Of a stretch of DNA of 64,000 bases, positions 35,174 through 45,994 are shown one piece after another. Numbering within the stretch: position 1 is the first letter of the stretch; every line of letters starts with the position of its first letter. Source of the DNA: Gamsiella multidivaricata (taxonomy: Eukaryota; Mortierellomycota; Mortierellomycetes; Mortierellales; Mortierellaceae); contig NW_026251750.1 of the NCBI RefSeq assembly GCF_025024155.1, positions 1-64,000 on the forward strand, read 5' to 3'. The notes beneath the pieces are model-generated. The model did no database searches and was not told where the DNA came from. It saw nothing but the letters and a program-made list of their open reading frames with translations. Made by a program: the position numbers and the translations under genes.

Positions 35174-37385
35174 ATGGCGCCGACACTCCGCCAGAGGCCA
35201 GGCAGGGCTTCCTCTTCCTCCTCAACTACTACCACCACAGCCACCACAAGCACATCCTCTATCCCTCTCGTAGCAAATTCAACAGCGCAGTCCAGTTCCT
35301 CATCAGTTCGAGGCAGATCTCACACCTCCTCATCTCCATCTCACTCCACACTTGGCCCTGACGCCTTTATCGAGGTCGAATCCGATCTCTTGCACAACAT
35401 GCAAGACAGCCTCGGGGAATCCCTCTCAAAGACAAACGAGACCGTTGCGGCCACTTGGCGGTCGACCAAGGCCTCTGCTAATGAGACTATGCGAGTGGTA
35501 GAGAATCAAATGAGCGAGACCTGGGATGCCTCCAAGGCGGCTTTCGAGGGAGCTAAGCGATTGCTACGATTCGAAGAGTTGCCCAAGGAGTGGCAGAGCA
35601 ACCCCTATATCCACACAGGGTAAGCTGACAATCTATATTTCTATCTGTGTCAATGACCATGGTATTGTCGCCGCTCCTGTCCCTCTCTTCGTCGTACACC
35701 CTTTTTCTCCTGCACAAAATGATAGAATGATGCCATTTTCTATTCTATTCTATTTTTCAAGTCAATCAAGAGGAGCATGGAAATGAAACCTTATCGCCCC
35801 ACTCTTTTTTGTTTTTCCTCCTCTCCGACTTCCAGAGAGTGGAGAAGGATTAATTTTCGAATATGGAGGGGCCCAACAACATTGGGCATATTGATGGATG
35901 TCTTTTGTCCCTTTGCTTTTGCGTGAGAATATAAGCGGGTGTCAGAGTAATGTTTACAATTGCATTCCTCTCAAGCTTACTCATTGTCCCTCCCGCACTT
36001 TATGAGGTGATTTGTCGCTTTGTTGGTGCTCTCTTTGCTGCTTTGTTTTTTTTCCCCCTTGGTACAATCCGCACGTCAGGGTAGATTAAAGTTCCCAACT
36101 GTTTTAGTCTGCATGTTGAGATGCATTGCATATCTCTAAACGGACAGGTGTAGCCTGTCTTTCTTTTTTGCTGCTTGTTTTCTGTTTCGACAGATCTTTT
36201 GATAAACCTCTTGATTGTGCAACTCTTGTTCCTCTGCTGATCCCTGGAGGAAGGAAGAAAAGAGAGAACCGCAGCAACCACAATCAATCTAGGGGTTGGT
36301 GGTATTCATGAAGACGTGGGTAATAGGGCGTGTCCCCACTGGTCCCTTTTCATTCCTGTGGTTCCTGTTTCACTTCTTTGGGCACGTTTTTGAGGACAGA
36401 CGAATCATCTTTTTGCTGTGCTTCCGGTCTCTTTTTCCATTCCCGGAAAAAGGAAAAGAAAACTGCACTGACGCATCTCTTTTATCATTTCTTTATTTCC
36501 TTCGCATAAAACAGGTACCGGTTCCTGTCCTCGAAGCGTCAATGTCTGTGGAGCATTTTCCGGATCCATAACGAGACCTGCAATATTTGGACCCATATGC
36601 TCGGTTTTGCCGGCCTCATCGCCCTGGGCTTCTACATCCACACTACGTTCCTGGAGCACGGCTCCTTCTGGGACCACGCTGTCTTCCTCTTCTTCTTCCT
36701 CGCCGCCTCCAAGTGTCTGATCTGCTCGACTCTATACCACACCTTCCTCTGCCACTCGCGCCTGCCCGTCATGCGATGTGCCGCCACGTTCGATTACATT
36801 GGCATCGGCGTCCTCATCACAGCCTCGGTTATGGCCACCCTGCACTATGGATTCTTTTGCGATGCCGAGAAATGGATCTTTTTGGCCTTCTCTTTCGGCA
36901 TGGGCATCGTAGGATGCATCTTGCCGCTCTACCCATTCTTTGACCTGCCAAGTTTCCGCTATTTCCGTATCTTTATCTTCGTCGGCATGGCCTGCTCTGG
37001 AGTCGTCCCCCTCAGCTATGCGGCGTACGTGAAGGGCTTCTCAAACACCTTTAGCTTCATCTTCCCATTCTTTAAATCTGGCCTCGCCTATCTCACCGGC
37101 TTGTTGTTCTATGGACACCGCTTCCCAGAGAAGCGCTTCCCGGGCGTCTTTGACCGATGGGGCCACTCGCATCAGGTCTGGCATGTCGCTGTGGTGGCAG
37201 GCATCTACTATCACTACATGGCGATGGTACACTTCTATAATGCGAGATACACATTCGGGTGCCAAGCTGTTTATGGCGGGTACGAGCACGAGCACTTGTT
37301 TGCAGGACAGGGCATGCAGGATTCCGTCATGGGCGGTGCCTCGGCGTCGTGGTTCCCGACCGCAACGGCCGTTGCGACCGCATAA
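35174..37385 (+). CDS. PAQR / adiponectin-receptor-like membrane protein (Izh3-like)
   Basis: Seven-helix membrane protein of the progestin and adipoQ receptor/hemolysin III family, 438 residues; exons 35174..35619 and 36515..37385 with an 895-bp intron. The N-terminal 148 residues are Ser/Thr-rich, then carry an amphipathic, coiled-coil-like stretch (around MQDSLGESLSKTNETVAATW). The core begins at YRFLSSKRQCLWSIF; the zinc/hydrolase-like motif residues are visible as His in STLYHTF and the two His of GHSHQVWH near the last helices. Helix-rich segments between these fit seven TMs. The long N-terminal extension recalls yeast Izh3 more than Izh2; yeast Izh proteins affect zinc and sterol homeostasis, and fungal ligands are uncertain. 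Convergent with the CUS2-like gene. Confidence 0.85.
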
Positions 37386-37665
37386 AAGACGAGGAACAGA
37401 AAGGCTTATGCCTCGAGGAAGCTTCATGGAAGACAATGAAGGACGATGCGGGATATCCACATTCCATTTTTAAACCATCACATAGACATTTTTGCGCACG
37501 CAACACTGCACGAATACTAATAACTGTATTTTTACACACTTACCCCTGCTCATCTCCTCTCGCCTCCTCTCCTAGCCTCGCTATTTTCTATCTACACCTT
37601 CATCTACATCCTCTTCGCAATTTGTAGAGGATACTATTATACCGGATAGAATAAAAGTTTATTCA

Positions 37666-37687
37666 CGCACACACACACACACACACA
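37666..37687. repeat. (AC)n microsatellite
   Basis: Eleven AC units in the shared 3' region between two convergent genes, directly followed by an A run. Confidence 0.9.
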
Positions 37688-37783
37688 CAAAAAAAGGTTT
37701 TTGAGCAATGCCCTTTTATTTGTCGTTTCCATGATGACCATGAGTTTCCTCCGTAAGCAGTATAATCGACATCTACCGTTGTT

Positions 37784-39570
37784 TCATGGCGTGGGAGCAT
37801 CTGCCGCGATCGTCTGCTCTGTATCACCGTCTGCTTCATCGTCTGTCTTTTGTTTTCCTTTCTTCTCCTTCTCTTCCTCAGCCTCCAACCACCTGGCATA
37901 CCGATCCAACCGCTGTTTCTCTTCCTCTTCGAGTTCTTCCTTCGTCTTTTGAACCTCATATTTCGAATGTCCATCATAGATCTCAGCCACGACTTTTTGT
38001 CCTGCAAAATAACGGCCAGACATCATGCGGACGCAGAGGATTGCTGATTCCTTGTCCTTGAACCGCACAGATACCACTCCTTCTGGATGATGCTATAATT
38101 AACAACAAAAAGGAATATTAGCTCTGATTCCAGCATCGCCGAAGGATTGAATGAAATGAAGAGGGAGCAGGTATGAGGGAAATACGTACATCGTAGATGA
38201 TCACGTTGGTGACTTCGCCTAGCTTCTCGCACTCTTCCCGAATGTCCTCTTTTAGATCTAGAAGCAGCGACGGGTCGGCCTCAAGCTCCTGAAGCGTAAA
38301 CATGTGTTTGAGGATGCACACCTTGTTCCACTTGTCGGCCTTGACCAAGTTTTCGTCGTCCTCAAACCAATCCAGTTTCCTGTACGCTCAAATAACAGTA
38401 TGGTCAAAACCAAGGATCCCACATTGAGTTTACAATACAACGACAGCCATCTTGACAACTTACTTTTCCAACTTTTGATACTTCTTCTGGACCTTCTTTT
38501 TGCGGTCTTCTGAAAGTGAAGCCGGTGCTGCTGGCCGCTCCTTTTCCTTGAATTGCGCCTGCTGTACACGGATCCGTCCCTTCTCAACACCGGGCCGGTA
38601 TTCTGTATCGTCCAAAAGATCGACCGTCAGGGCGACGGACTCTGGTCTCAGATACGTGACTAATCCCTCGCCGTTCCTGCGACCTTCCTTATCCGTGTAC
38701 AGCTTGATCTTTGGATTTCCTATATCAAATCAAAATAAATGATCAGACGTCAGTACACCGCATTCGCCATTGGCAATGCAGACGGTCTGCGAGCAAAATT
38801 AAAACAAGATGCTATTACCTTTCTCGTCTTCCATGAAGACACCCCCTTTTTTGAACACATCCACAACTTCATCCACATCCGTATCTAGTGGCAATCCTGT
38901 AACAAAGACCGAAGAGATCGGCTTTGGTTTCCGCTCGCCTTTGTTGTTATTATTGTGCTTCTGTCTCTTATTCTGCTTGTCGGATCCCTCGCCTCGTCCA
39001 GGGATCGACTCTAATCCGGGCGGGAAATCCGATCCGTCAATATCTTCGCCAATGTGATCTACTGGCAATGAAGTCGCGTTGCTTCCAGTGTAGTCAATAT
39101 CGTTCTTCTTGCGCTTCTGTCGCCTTGCATTCTCGGCGTATACCGATTCCTGCAGTTGAAGGACGGAAGAAGCGATGTTAGGTGTAAGATGATACGTGGT
39201 GAGTAACGATCTCGAACGCAGTTGAGCTTACAAAGCTATCGGGGACTGTCTCGCCGTAGGCGGATTGCTGTGCCTGTATCAATTGCTCGTTAAACTAGTA
39301 TACCAAACACCAAGAGGGTGTTAGCATCCACTGCTATCTCAGCAACCAAACGTTCTAAAACCACCGCGTCGTATTAGCCAACTTTACCATAGGAAACCAG
39401 GCTTTCAAGTTCTCGTCGTACTCGAACGAAACACCCTCGTCGTCCGTGTATGTCCAACGGCCGGTTTCCTCGACGTACTGCATATTCTGCTGTGCCACTT
39501 GCGGCGCGCCAGAGCTGTTTGCAGCTGTTGCCGCAGCAGTGCTCTCCTGCTGGTACTCCTGGTCGCTCAT
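37784..39570 (-). CDS. CUS2: Tat-SF1/CUS2-like splicing factor
   Basis: Homologue of human HTATSF1 and yeast Cus2, which help U2 snRNP (SF3b, U2 snRNA) assemble on the branch site. 443 residues from six exons: 39388..39570, 39232..39294, 38819..39149, 38464..38719, 38190..38379 and 37784..38092, all GT-AG with consistent phase. The N-terminus has the family's TGRWTYTDDEGVSFEYDE, AWFPMF segment. RRM1 lies at about residues 160-245 (SVFVTGLPL; GEGLVTYL). A UHM-type RRM follows at about 305-390, with the diagnostic GRYF (R-x-F) loop that binds tryptophan ligands of SF3b1. Basic/Asn-rich linker between, and a Glu/Lys-rich C-terminal tail. No oddity apart from the number of short introns. Confidence 0.9.
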
Positions 39571-39897
39571 GCGGAATGCAGAAGATCCGATGTTAATGTT
39601 TATAGGACGTGATCAGAGTTAGGTCGAAAGCAGGAATGATCTCTGTACAAGCTAGGTTGAGGACTCTAGCAGGAAGGAGGTATGAGAGACCGTGTGTGAA
39701 GGATGGAGCAGAAAGCGATGGACGAGTCAAGCAAGATCTTTACCGCCCTCTTTGTCGAGCTCATCGTCCATGGCAGCCACCTCTTTCCAAGCAGGACGGA
39801 TAAGGTTCAAGTGTTACGCGCTGCCTATTTTTTATCGATATGATTTGTTGCTTTGACATTCCAAAACGATATTGTACACTCTACTACTTGGGCTTCC
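39571..39897. other. Short intergenic region upstream of the CUS2-like gene
   Basis: Promoter side of the CUS2-like gene; nothing recognisable. Confidence 0.4.
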
Positions 39898-41360
39898 TTA
39901 GAACCCCTCAACATCCTCTGGATCCATGTGGTCCTCTCGGGCGTAGGCGTCGAGCTGCTGGATTGGGGACTCTAATAAGCGAGATGTCATAGGGAAGCCG
40001 CAGGAATGCTGCATCTTGCGACCATACTGAAGACGTAGGCGGTCGCGGTGTCTCCATAGTGCTCCCGGCCGATAGCTAGCCAACCAAGAGGAGGGAAAGG
40101 ACTACTAACTGGTAGGTCTCAGTAGCCAATAAACTGTGTATAACTTGTTCCTTAACATGCCTTTACTTGCAGAAGCATCGGGTATATTGTCGGGAGACAA
40201 GAAAACTGACTGTTGCCGGTGATGATATCGAACTTATAGCTCCTGAGCTCGCACATAGACCCATGCTCTAGCATTATGTAGTACGCCTCGACGCGCCACC
40301 CTTGGACTACTAATCCAGCGACAGCACCATCACCGTATCCCTGCTCGATCTGTGTGTTGAGGGACAGCTTCATTATGCTTAGTAAAATAATGGCGTCTGT
40401 TTCAAGACGGCACTCTTCCTGGTACTTATCGCAGCAATCGACGGTGGTCGTGTAGTTTAGGGACTGGTACCCCTTGTTGATGCTGGAGCCGGTGTTGAAG
40501 CGATCGCCTCACCCACGCATCTTGTTATGCTCAAGCTCCCCAGAGGTGACCTGAATGAGAGGCTTCACAGCGTTTGCTATAAGCGAGACCTTTTTCCTAT
40601 CTGCAACCTCCTGTAACCCATAGGAGGCAGTCCAAGAGCGACTACATCAAACTCGTCTTTTCCTCAAACACTGGCCCGATACTCTATTGTGCTAGGTCTA
40701 CAGTTACATACTTTTGTGAGCGATAGTGTCGAGATCGTCCCCAAAACTAGGGGAGGGGGAATAACGAAGCGGGCGAGCGATAGTACGTGGAAAGAGTGAA
40801 TGAACATATTTCTTGGTCGCTGCTACCACTGTTTTCCTCGTGAAGATGAAACCCAGATGGCCCTTACACTATCTTATTTGGCGTCAGGAGGGTCTTCTGG
40901 TTTACGAGTGTCATTATTTGGGATACTTTCAACCCGTTGAAGATGTCCTTGCCCTTGCCCTTATCCTGGAAAAAACCAGTGCAGGAGAGGCAAATCTAAA
41001 GACTGTTAACGGAGACCAACGGCCCATACAGCACAAATAGATATGCCAAGCACCACCGAATGCATCGTCAAAGTTGCTGTCCTTTGTCTCGCAAAAGTTC
41101 ATAGAGTGCTTTCCCCTTGACAAAGACCCTCAAAGGCGTGCGATCGTGGGAGTACATCGAGCACCAGTTGTCTATTGAGAAGTAAATGTCTGTGGGCCGA
41201 TCTTGGGTCCTTCTGATTGAAATCCGACCTCTGAATTCCTTCCATGACCTCCCTTCGGCGCCTGGAAGTGAGGCTATGGTCCCGTTCTTTTCGAGACTCG
41301 ATCCAACACGAGGCACAACGGTCCGGCAATCGGGTTCGATAAGACGCGCCTCAAGTCCTG
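39898..41360 (-). pseudogene. Remnant of an unidentified multi-exon gene
   Basis: Protein-like pieces appear in order on the minus strand with broken frames. From 41316 down: SWKEFRGRISIRR, DIYFSIDNWCSMYSHDRTPL, ELLRDKGQQL; then, in another frame by 41065, DDAFGGAWHIYLCCMGRWSP and FASPALVFS; then from 40373 EQGYGDGAVAGLVVQGWRVE; ending at 39898 with ESPIQQLDAYAREDHMDPED. The composition is that of real coding sequence, but a frame change between the first two pieces and no joinable exons between 40.4 and 40.9 kb argue for decay. I cannot name the family. Confidence 0.4.
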
Positions 41361-41920
41361 ATTAGGAGTCTTGTAACGTCGCGTATTCTCAATCTGAGGC
41401 AATGGACAGTATGGTGTTATATAAGAGGCATTGTTACACGAGACATACGTTTATTAAAGACAGACGCGTTTCTATGGGATGCACTCTGTTGTCGAACAAG
41501 TAGCATGCTACTGTTTGCCGGCCATGACGCATCTTGTTCAAGTAAAACTTGATTAGCAAGATCGAGCCTTTTTTTGTGTTAGAGAATCTACGACGGCATA
41601 CGATCTGGAGCCCCTTGGATAAAGAGCTGGATCCGATACAAGCGATAGGGAAGAGTGACGACAGGGAATAAAAAGCAAACGCGCTCCGCGATCACCGTTG
41701 ACAGGGGAATAACAGCATTGACCACGAATCGCGCACCAAGTCGAAATATCCAAACTCCATTTGAAGTATGACTCTGAAATGCATGATGAAGTTCTTTTAC
41801 ATAGCCCAGTTCAATATCTTCTCTGTTTTTCAAGTTGTTATTTTATTGATAAAGCCGGCGATGGAGCTCAACGAAATACGTTTTCTTGTCTTGTCTTGCG
41901 AGAGAACGAAAAGAGCGTGT
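41361..41920. other. Intergenic region 3' of RPS25
   Basis: No gene seen; contains the 3' flank of the ribosomal protein gene. Confidence 0.45.
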
Positions 41921-43363
41921 TTATTCCTCATCAGCAGCCTCCTTCTTGGCAGCCTTCTTCTCCTCCTCAACGCCGGTGGCGCGGGTGTAGATCCACTGGG
42001 CACCGTGGGTCGAGACGGGGACGATGACGCCCAACTTGACCAACTCGCGGATGGCAGCGCGAGCGAGCGAGCCGTTGATGCGGAGACGGTCGACCAAGAC
42101 CGAGGGAGAGACCAACTTGTAGGTGGGCACCTCCTTCATCAGCTTGTCGTAGGTCGCCTTGTCGAGGATGACGGCGTTGTTAGCCTTGTCCTTAACCTTT
42201 CCCTTGGACCATTTCTGTGGAGCGATGGAGAGTGAAGGGTATAGAAAAAAGAGGGATTGGTGAAGAGCGTTAGAGAAACGTTGAATGCCTTCCAAACAAG
42301 CGCTTCTTGGCCGTTTAATGCAAGTTGGTTTTGCAAAGAACGAAGCTGAACAACGAAAAAGAGTTGTAATCGACCATGTCGTTTTTGGTGAAAGGACAGA
42401 GGTCGTAAAGAAGACCCAAAATAAAGCGCCGAGACTCCAGAATCCTGTTTCTGTTGCTCAATCAAAAAGAAAACATTGTCCCGCCCTGGCGCTGTATCCT
42501 TCACCACCTCCAATATCCCCTTCTGCCATCTCACTCGAGTTTTGTATCGTTCTAATTCCCGTCCCAGGCACCGTTCATGTACCTTCTTCTTGGCTTTGCC
42601 ACCCGAGGATGACGTAGGCTTGGCAGCGACGTCCTTTTTGGCCTATTAACAGCAGCGAGCAATTAAAGACAAAGGGAAGACGAGGGTTAATGTGACTGGA
42701 GCAAACAAGTCCGGGTCGGATCAGAGGACCTGAATTCGAGAAGTCGAGTGGAATGAATTAAAGCAAGCTCCAGACAACTGGTAAATCGGTATATTGTCCA
42801 TGAGAATAGACGGTTGGGTCGATTATCCTGCTTCAGATCGAATCCGTCCTGATCCAGCTTGGTTGATGTCTTAATACTTCCATGAATTCATGTACTGATC
42901 TGTGTTTCGCTGAGAAGTCCTGAGTGTCAATTGTTATCAGTAGACCAGACGACTCGCTAAAGCGTGCGATCGACCAAGAGGAATGAATATGTTCCCCTCT
43001 CAGGCTGTCTCAGGATCCAGAATTCAGTCGATTCTAACTTATCGAAATGCTCTAGTAACAATGGATATGGGTGTAGCTGCAAGTGGTATGCTGACTAGTC
43101 GAGGGGGGCAAGACGAGCAAGTTCTTGACTATAGATGAAGCCGTCGAATATTTGTATTTTTTTTTTTTTTTTGTTGTTCACCAGTGCTGATGATGGTTTT
43201 TTCAATTGGTACACCGGAAACAAAGTCGTCGTCCTGTCTCCATGTTGGTCGATGCTGCACTATGCCTTGATTAGCCCATATGAGTTCGATGGATCGATGG
43301 ATCGATGGATGGGTTGCAATGTATCCAATTTGGATCAGCCTCAGGGTCCTGCGGACTAACCAT
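41921..43363 (-). CDS. RPS25: 40S ribosomal protein S25 (eS25)
   Basis: Small-subunit ribosomal protein near the tRNA exit site, needed for some IRES-driven initiation in other eukaryotes. Exon 3 (41921..42214) encodes [19 protein letters not shown] and the winged-helix region with [30 protein letters not shown] and the ending IYTRATG. Exon 2 (42583..42642) encodes the Lys/Ala-rich N-terminus ([14 protein letters not shown]). No ATG lies next to exon 2; the best first exon is a bare ATG at 43361-43363 directly followed by GTTAGT, which would make a 718-bp intron after the start codon and a 118-residue protein, the usual size. Ribosomal protein genes often have such a 5' intron. Exons 2 and 3 are firm; the start is tentative. 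Confidence 0.85.
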
Positions 43364-43847
43364 TGTGATTGTAAGAGAGGGGTTTTCATCAAATTCGAGT
43401 CTGTCGATAGGTTATACGTATGCCCTTAAGGGTTAGGCCCAGCACTTTCAATATGGCGCCAATGTGGACAAAAAAACCGCGAAGATACTGCACCGTGGCA
43501 AGTAACTTTCCCAGGCCGCGAATTGCATCTATTTGTGGTCTAGTCGTAATAACGTCTCAAGAGGCCTTCATCGAAGCAGGAAGAAGAAAAAGGTTCATAT
43601 CATCAATCGCATCAAGTGAATAAAGCCAAGAGTGCCCAGTACGCAAATTCCTATGACATTCAACATCACCTTGAACGTTTGCATGCGTAGTGTTTTGATG
43701 TGTATTAAATGTGATTGTTGTGTGGATGATGATATAGATTATATGGGCGGTATAAGGGTCTCTGAAAAATAAAGCTGATATCCGTTCATTTGCTATATCT
43801 AAGATATCTAGTATTTTCACGAAAGAGACAGAGAGACGAATTCTTCT
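43364..43847. promoter_or_regulatory. Region between azgA stop and proposed RPS25 start
   Basis: Would hold the RPS25 promoter and the azgA 3' UTR. No ORF with protein-like composition; no clear core promoter element recognised. Confidence 0.35.
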
Positions 43848-45994
43848 TTAATACTTTGGCATCTCATGGGCGTCGCCGTGATGGCGCCCACTCATGTCAA
43901 TCTTGGCCTCGTGCTCCTCAGCGGCAGCGGCAGCCTCGCGCTCAAGACGCTCCTCCTCCTCAATAACATCCAAAGGATCGACATAGATCTCGCCACGAGC
44001 CTTGCAGATCAATTTCTGCATCCAGCCGGGCAAGACGTTCTGCCAGGTGAAGCTCTCGTTGACCCAGGGCTCCTTCAAGTCCTTATCCTCAGGTACGATG
44101 CGACCACCCGAGACCAACTCGAGGATATAAACAAATCCGTTGATGGCAGCATAGGAACCGATACCAGCAATGAGACCATAGGCGATCGAGTAGGAGAGGG
44201 GCATCAATGCGATGGTCAAGAAAGCGGGGATAGCGTCTCCCACATAGTCCCAGTTGATGGAGCGGACAGACTTGACCATCATCGAACCGACGACGATCAG
44301 GGCTGGACCAGTAGCCCATGGAGGGAAGGAGGCGAAGATGGGCGAGAAGAAGAGCGAGACGAAGAAGAGGAAGGCGGTAGTAATCGAGGTCAAACCAGTG
44401 CGACCACCTTCAGTGATACCAGCACCGGACTCGATGAAGGCGGTGACGGGAGGGACACCAAAGACGGCACCGACAGAGATGGAGGTGGCGTCGCAGAGGA
44501 ACGCAGCGGTCGAGCCATCAAAGTCACCGTTCTTGTACATGTAGCCACCGAACTTAGCCATCGAGTAGAGGGTACCGGTGGTGTCCATGATATCGACGTA
44601 CAAGAAGGTGACCAAAGCGATCCAGATCTCCGAGTTGTCGAGCTGAAAGTCCATCTTGCCAATGATATTCTTGATGGGATGGAAGGTCACGACCTTCTTG
44701 AAGTAGTCAAAGTTCGAGTCACCGGTACTAGTGTAGGGGAAGTAGGTGAAGGAGGTACCGCGGATCCAGGACAGGATCGAGACAAACAAGATACCGACAA
44801 GGACAGCACCCTTGACACGGAAGAGGAGACAGATGCCGATGATCACAAAGCCAAGGATGCCCATCCAGGTTTGGGGACCGCGCATGTGGGTTCCTTCGAT
44901 ACACGCACCAGCAGCGTCCTTGGCACATCCGGAAAGGGTCACCAGCGTAGCATCGTTACCGCCAATCAGACCGATACCAGCAGAGGATTGGAAACCTGTG
45001 GCGAGAGTTAAAAGTGTAGCCAATGAGTGCTGTGAACAGAATAATGGCATGTTTTATGTCCATTTAGATCGAGACATTCTCGACTTACCAATAAAAGCCA
45101 GGTACAATCCAATACCGGCACCAGTGGCGATTTTAATAGACTGAGGGATCAGACGAGCAAGCCATTGACGGATACCAAAGAGCGACAGCAAGATGAAGAG
45201 GATACCCTCGATGAAGACAGCGGCGAGGGCAGTCTCGTACTTGATACTGTTCGAGCCGTGAAATCCAACAACCGTGTAGGTGAAGTAGGCATTGAGACCC
45301 ATACCAGGGGCAAGACCGATGGGCAGGTTGGCAAAGAGACCCATGAGAAGAGTGGAAAAGCAGGCAATGGCGGCGGTGGCGGTGACCAGGTCGAGCTTCA
45401 GGACCTGGAGGCACTCCATGTATGCAGGGTCGGTGGAGCATCCGACTTCAGTGGCGTTATCGCTTTTGTTGCACTCACAAGTTCCACCAGAATCTGTAAC
45501 GATCAACGAGTTGACAGAGATAATGTAGGCCTACATTGCAGGGAGTATATTCCATATCCGAGGAGGAGGTGTAGTGCATGGTTAGTTAACGCCATTGTGC
45601 ATGTGTTGTATGGCTCATAGCTACGTCCAAAATAGGGTCAGATAGGCATATGGCCTGCACAATTCAAATTATCCGTCAGCATGGCATCGGGAGCCAAACG
45701 GCGAGGAGGGCGAGATAATTAATTTTAGGGCGCGGGGGATATTTCTGAACGTATCTGGATCAAGGAAAGAGTGTCGAGAGTCGAGCTGCATGGCGTAAAA
45801 AATGAAAGAGGTGGGTGCGGAAGAAATAATGATAGGCGGGTTACCATGGTGACAAAGGTCGTCAGACCAGCACGGAGCTCGGTGGTGAATTTGGAGCCAA
45901 TACGCTCACGACGAGCACCGGATCCCTCGAGGCGGAAGTGCTTTCCAATGCTGGACTCCGCGACACTGCGGTTCAGCCTGTCGAGAAACGACAT
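43848..45994 (-). CDS. azgA: AzgA-type purine permease (hypoxanthine/adenine/guanine)
   Basis: Plasma-membrane proton-coupled purine transporter of the AzgA branch of the NAT/NCS2-like superfamily. 579 residues, the normal length. Exons 45845..45994, 45089..45530 and 43848..44995. Family features seen: N-terminal RFRLEGSGA-like start (HFRLEGSGARRERIGSKF), LRAGLTTFVTM leading into TM1, the TM3 motif APGMGLNAYF, and the TM10 segment FIESGAGITEGGRTGLTS that contributes to substrate binding. About 12-14 hydrophobic helices. The loop between TM1 and TM2 has several cysteines (CECN, GCS). The C-terminal tail is Glu/Ala-rich and cytosolic. A long antisense ORF (381 codons) on the plus strand is a shadow of the strong codon bias here, which itself suggests high expression. 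Confidence 0.92.

Noticed and set aside
43866..45011. 381-codon ORF on the plus strand
   Set aside because: Exactly antisense to the azgA exon; acidic, low-complexity product typical of the shadow of a biased coding strand.
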